Shown piece by piece: positions 5,050 to 8,065 of a stretch of 8,065 bases of DNA (its first letter is position 1; every line of letters starts with the position of its first letter). The stretch is taken from NCBI GenBank assembly GCA_003601695.1, contig PIYH01000091.1, positions 1 through 8,065 of the forward strand, in the 5' to 3' direction. Under the pieces are notes generated by a model. The model worked only from the letters and a program-made list of their open reading frames with translations, had not been told where the DNA came from and made no database searches. The position numbers were made by a program, and so were the translations under genes. The DNA is from Candidatus Bathyarchaeota archaeon. Lineage in GTDB: Archaea > Thermoproteota > Bathyarchaeia > Bathyarchaeales > DTEX01.

Positions 5050-7248
5050 CTAAGTCATAAATGGTAGCCAGATTTTCGGCAACATCTCCTCACAAGTCGG
5101 CTCGGCTAGCCTGAAACATTCAGGAAATCCCATCATGTTATAAACTTGTCGCGCAAGGCTATAGGTTTCTTTAGCCTCATCGAGTTTAATCGGTTTCTTC
5201 TGGTGATCCAGAATATTCGTTAACAAAAGCTTCTTGGGTGCTATTGAAGCCGCTATCTCATCTAAGTCGTAATGGGCTAGAACGCCGGGTATAAGCTCCA
5301 TGATATGCCAAGAATAAACCGGGTTTCGGATTATAGAACGATAAGAAATGAGAAAATCGCTGGCTACAACGCCGTATACTTTGTCCTCTAAGAGACCAGC
5401 ATGTAGAGCTAACATACCGCCGAGATGTCGACCTAAAATCCAGATCTGGTTCTTCCTTATCTCTTTTCTCCTAGCCAGATATTCAAAGCTTCTCAGCACA
5501 TCTGTTAATTGCATGTCGAATATGCTTCGTCCTAGAAGTAGAGACTTATAGCTCAGCGCAGATTTGAATCCTTGTAAGAAAGCTGTGTAACCTCCCATCT
5601 TGTCACGTTCATTTAAACGAGTAGGCTCAGTTTCACCTGTGCCTCTTACATCTATGCTAAGCACATTGAAACCTTTGTCTAAAAGACTGAGTATAGGGCC
5701 ATTCTGATAAGCATCTACAGCCTTACCCATCGTATTTACGTACAGGACGGCTGGTGCGTGATCTCCACGGGACCTACTAGACTTGAAAAATAATGCAGGC
5801 ACGTAGATGTCGGGTTCAGTATATAAAAGCAGCTTCTCGACAGGATGTCCCTCAAAAATGAATTCTGATATTTTTCTTACCTCAACATCTTGAGCGTGAC
5901 GCTTAATATGAAGCATATCCGTAACTTTTTTGATAAGATTCGCCCTAAACCTCTCGAGCTCAGCGTCGTTTCTCGGAATTTTCTTTTCAGGCTTAACTCT
6001 GCTTAGGTACTCCTCAACTAGGTCTCTGACTGTTCGCCCATTAAATTCTATTAAGACCTGCCCAGTCCTGGTGCAAATAAGATCACGTGCATCTATAGGA
6101 TGTATCTCAGGTTCTTTTTCCTCTTTTTCAACTCCTTTAAGCCATTTATCCATCCAAAAGTACATCGGTTCCCGCATCTCTTTGAAGTAGCCATGAGGGG
6201 CATCCACTTCTAAAAGCTGAATTCTATCGCCGTAGCCCAGCCGCTCATAGAGAGTCTTAGCTTCATAATAAGCCACTCGAGTACCCAGTCTCACATAATC
6301 CTTAGCCTCCCGAATTATCAAGACAGGTCTCGGAAACGCCATCATCAAAAGGTCTCCATGATCCAGAAGATTTGGAATCGCATTCATGAAAACTTGCTCT
6401 GCATCGCCTGATTCATCAGAATTAAATCCTAAAGCAATAGAACCCACTGCACAGACAGGTACTGCTACCTTTATGCGATCATCTAAGGCGGTGAGATAGG
6501 TAGTGTAGGTTCCTCCACCTGAACATCCAGTGCATCCTATACGTTCACCGTCTACTTCAGGTCTGCTCACAAGGTAATCCAAGGCTCTTATGCCATCCCA
6601 TACTACAAATCGAGCTAAGTTTATCCCGGCTAGGAAGCACTGGATTCCCACCATGTCATGCTCTCTAGTAGGTGTGACGCCTACCAAAGATACGGCTGGA
6701 TCGAAGGGAAGGCTTGAATAGACCTTCGCATGAGGGTTCAACACTTGGTAACGTTCACCTTGCCCAATCGTGTCATAAAGCAAGACCACGTATCCTCTCT
6801 TCACTAAACCTACAGCTGCATAATGATTTGTTGGAGAAGACTTGCCTGAATACCAGTGGCCTATTGGAAAAAGTATGCCGGGTACTTTTCCCTTTCTATT
6901 CTTTGGAATGTATAGGTTGGCTGTTACGTGAAAATCCGGTAGACTCTCAAAGATCACTTTCTCTACAAAGTAATCCTCACGCTCCACCACGCCGACTGTT
7001 CGAGCGTTCAGTGGAGTTTTCTTGTCTGGAAGTCCTCCTATCGCCTCTAAGAAGGCTTCACGGATCTCAGCCGCGCGGGTTTTCCAGTCCTCTAGAGATT
7101 TTATTTCAGCATTTCGTAGGATTCTACGATAGAAACGGTCCTTAGGAAGCCTCATAAGATGTTTAAAGAGCATCTCCCGAGCGTCAGAATATTCTTTAAT
7201 TCCCTCTATTACATGAAACTTATCAAAACCTAAAGGAAGTTTAGGCAA
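5050..7248 (-). CDS. Tandem alpha/beta hydrolase (acetylxylan esterase-like), second domain without its nucleophile
   Basis: The protein is 732 residues, with a helical start (1-75) and two alpha/beta hydrolase domains. Domain 1 (about 85-372) has PIGHWYSGKSS after an early strand, DTIGQGER (159-166), the nucleophile elbow TGCSGGG (Ser243), Asp317 and His352, so a Ser-Asp-His triad looks complete. Domain 2 (about 460-732) has SIDVRGTGETEP (531-542) but its elbow reads GRHLGG, with His608 in place of Ser, and no clear catalytic His near the end; it looks inactive. The family holds acetylxylan and cephalosporin deacetylases and related esterases, so ester cleavage on a sugar polymer is likely but the substrate is unknown. 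No signal peptide is visible, so it should be cytoplasmic. The start is a TTG at 7248 behind GGTG (about 8 bases upstream). No ATG lies in frame between it and the upstream stop; the first internal ATG is residue 26. The stop is TAG. Confidence 0.8.
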   Translation of the reverse strand: MPKLPLGFDKFHVIEGIKEYSDAREMLFKHLMRLPKDRFYRRILRNAEIKSLEDWKTRAAEIREAFLEAIGGLPDKKTPLNARTVGVVEREDYFVEKVIFESLPDFHVTANLYIPKNRKGKVPGILFPIGHWYSGKSSPTNHYAAVGLVKRGYVVLLYDTIGQGERYQVLNPHAKVYSSLPFDPAVSLVGVTPTREHDMVGIQCFLAGINLARFVVWDGIRALDYLVSRPEVDGERIGCTGCSGGGTYTTYLTALDDRIKVAVPVCAVGSIALGFNSDESGDAEQVFMNAIPNLLDHGDLLMMAFPRPVLIIREAKDYVRLGTRVAYYEAKTLYERLGYGDRIQLLEVDAPHGYFKEMREPMYFWMDKWLKGVEKEEKEPEIHPIDARDLICTRTGQVLIEFNGRTVRDLVEEYLSRVKPEKKIPRNDAELERFRANLIKKVTDMLHIKRHAQDVEVRKISEFIFEGHPVEKLLLYTEPDIYVPALFFKSSRSRGDHAPAVLYVNTMGKAVDAYQNGPILSLLDKGFNVLSIDVRGTGETEPTRLNERDKMGGYTAFLQGFKSALSYKSLLLGRSIFDMQLTDVLRSFEYLARRKEIRKNQIWILGRHLGGMLALHAGLLEDKVYGVVASDFLISYRSIIRNPVYSWHIMELIPGVLAHYDLDEIAASIAPKKLLLTNILDHQKKPIKLDEAKETYSLARQVYNMMGFPECFRLAEPTCEEMLPKIWLPFMT

Positions 7249-7294
7249 ATCTATACACCTTGAGTCATGATCTGTTAACCTATCAGCATCTGAA

Positions 7295-7302
7295 TTATAA
7301 AT
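7295..7302 (-). promoter_or_regulatory. TATA-like box of the double hydrolase gene
   Basis: The minus strand reads ATTTATAA about 47 bases before the TTG start, which would place the transcript start near 7270 with a leader of about 20 bases carrying the GGTG site. An ACCGCGGT palindrome (7335-7342) lies about 32 bases upstream of the box and could be an operator. The hydrolase may therefore be transcribed separately from the gene before it. Confidence 0.45.
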
Positions 7303-7355
7303 GAATAGATGAGCATTTCCCTATTCCGCTATTAACCGCGGTGCTAATCCTAGGC

Positions 7356-8065
7356 TTAAATTAGCTGGATTAAGATAAGATCGTATACTTTCAGTTCTGG
7401 CACGATGAACGATATCTTATCTCCGTTTTTGATGTACTCTAAGGATTCAGTCTCCTTTATGTCTGGAGATAAAACCGTTATCTCTTTAACATTCTTCTCT
7501 GCAGGCACTTTCAAGTCTACATATACTTCTTTGAGCAGATGTTTATCATCAAAGTTTATCAAATGCAGTATAATCTGATTCTTCTTTTCTTTCTTAAGAA
7601 TCTCCGCGACAACGGTAAGAGGAGCATGAACCTTCAAAGACAAATTGTTTTTACCAGCCCACTCAACAGCTTCAACCAGCTCAGACCAGTTTTCTGGAAG
7701 CCTCCACTGGTCAGGTTGGATCGTCACGTATCCTAACCGCTCCACCATCTCTAGCATGATTGTAGGGGTCCATTGTCGACTAGGAACCCGCCTTGACGGC
7801 ACTATCTTTGGTATATAGACGACACGTCCATCTCCGTAATGATTCATCGTTTTGTGGGCTTCTTCCGGTTTTCTGAAGCCGAAAAGGTCTGCTAGTCCGT
7901 ATTGGGGCCGCTTTCTTCTCCACTCGTCATACAGTGAAGTTGACTCGGTTGCTATTAATCCGCCGCCCTTCTTCACAAAGTTTTGAATCCTTTCAAGTTG
8001 AGCGTCGCTTAGGGATTCTTGGTTTGCCAATACAAGAACCGAATATTTGGAGAGGTCTTTAAGAT
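7356..8065 (-). CDS. Probable glycoside-hydrolase-like protein, C-terminal part (runs off the right edge)
   Basis: The frame is open from the window edge to a TAA at 7356-7358, giving 236 codons. A TTG at 8030 could be read as a start, but the residues before it (LKDLSKYSVLVL) continue the same domain, so the gene begins outside the window. Residues 1-110 follow the class I glutaminase-like fold used as the trimerisation domain of GH42 beta-galactosidases and related proteins: YSVLVLANQESLSDAQLERI, then FVKKGGGLIATESTSLYDEW and LADLFGF. The last 80 residues (IILHLINFDD, then ITVLSPD and VYDLILIQL) match the beta-sandwich that ends these proteins. The catalytic barrel, if any, is not visible, so activity cannot be judged. 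It lies 107 bases upstream of the esterase-like gene on the same strand, consistent with a shared role in polysaccharide breakdown. Confidence 0.65.
   Translation of the reverse strand, partial: LKDLSKYSVLVLANQESLSDAQLERIQNFVKKGGGLIATESTSLYDEWRRKRPQYGLADLFGFRKPEEAHKTMNHYGDGRVVYIPKIVPSRRVPSRQWTPTIMLEMVERLGYVTIQPDQWRLPENWSELVEAVEWAGKNNLSLKVHAPLTVVAEILKKEKKNQIILHLINFDDKHLLKEVYVDLKVPAEKNVKEITVLSPDIKETESLEYIKNGDKISFIVPELKVYDLILIQLI

Noticed and set aside
1..8065. CRISPR array, rRNA or replication origin
   Set aside because: No regularly spaced direct repeats, rRNA-like sequence or origin-type repeat clusters were seen on either strand.

Overview
The window looks archaeal. A/T-rich TATA-like boxes sit 20-50 bases upstream of the genes, the regulator is a DtxR-type protein with a C-terminal FeoA domain, and the left-edge protein resembles the B12-binding radical SAM proteins common in archaea. 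The tRNA-Thr(GGT) gene encodes its own CCA. The two hydrolase-type genes on the right would suit an uncultivated, sugar-polymer-degrading lineage of the Thermoproteota/Bathyarchaeia kind, but nothing here fixes the phylum.

Layout. Bases 1-471 (minus) are the N-terminal part of a radical SAM/B12-type protein that leaves the window on the left. Bases 472-838 hold its promoter, one perfect hairpin and no recognisable gene. Bases 839-1196 are a graveyard: a promoter, a ribosome site and an ATG lead into a fragment of a ZIP-type metal transporter. This joins in the same frame to the C-terminal end of an ABC-2 permease, which itself has a frameshift. Bases 1298-3773 (plus) are an intact iron operon: a DtxR-FeoA fusion regulator overlapping feoB by 14 bases. 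A tRNA-Thr gene follows on the minus strand (3866-3942).

Bases 3943-5049 contain no intact gene but at least four broken ones. These are a small helix-turn-helix gene with an in-frame TAG (minus), an orphan frame (minus), the catalytic-serine region of an alpha/beta hydrolase with four or more lesions (plus), and the first third of an IS110-family DEDD transposase (minus). About 200 bases of structured non-coding sequence lie upstream of that transposase, where IS110 elements encode their bridge (seek) RNA.

Bases 5050-7248 (minus) encode an intact 732-residue double alpha/beta hydrolase. Its first half keeps Ser-Asp-His and its second half has lost the nucleophile. Bases 7356-8065 (minus) are the C-terminal part of a probable glycoside-hydrolase-like protein with a beta-galactosidase-trimerisation (class I glutaminase-like) domain, running off the right edge.

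How the parts work together. The feo pair would couple Fe(II) import to metal sensing. The regulator may also supply the FeoA-like function, because no separate feoA is present. The esterase-like and glycosidase-like genes lie in tandem and may act on a substituted polysaccharide. The broken genes show that the stretch beside the tRNA gene has been invaded, rearranged and eroded.
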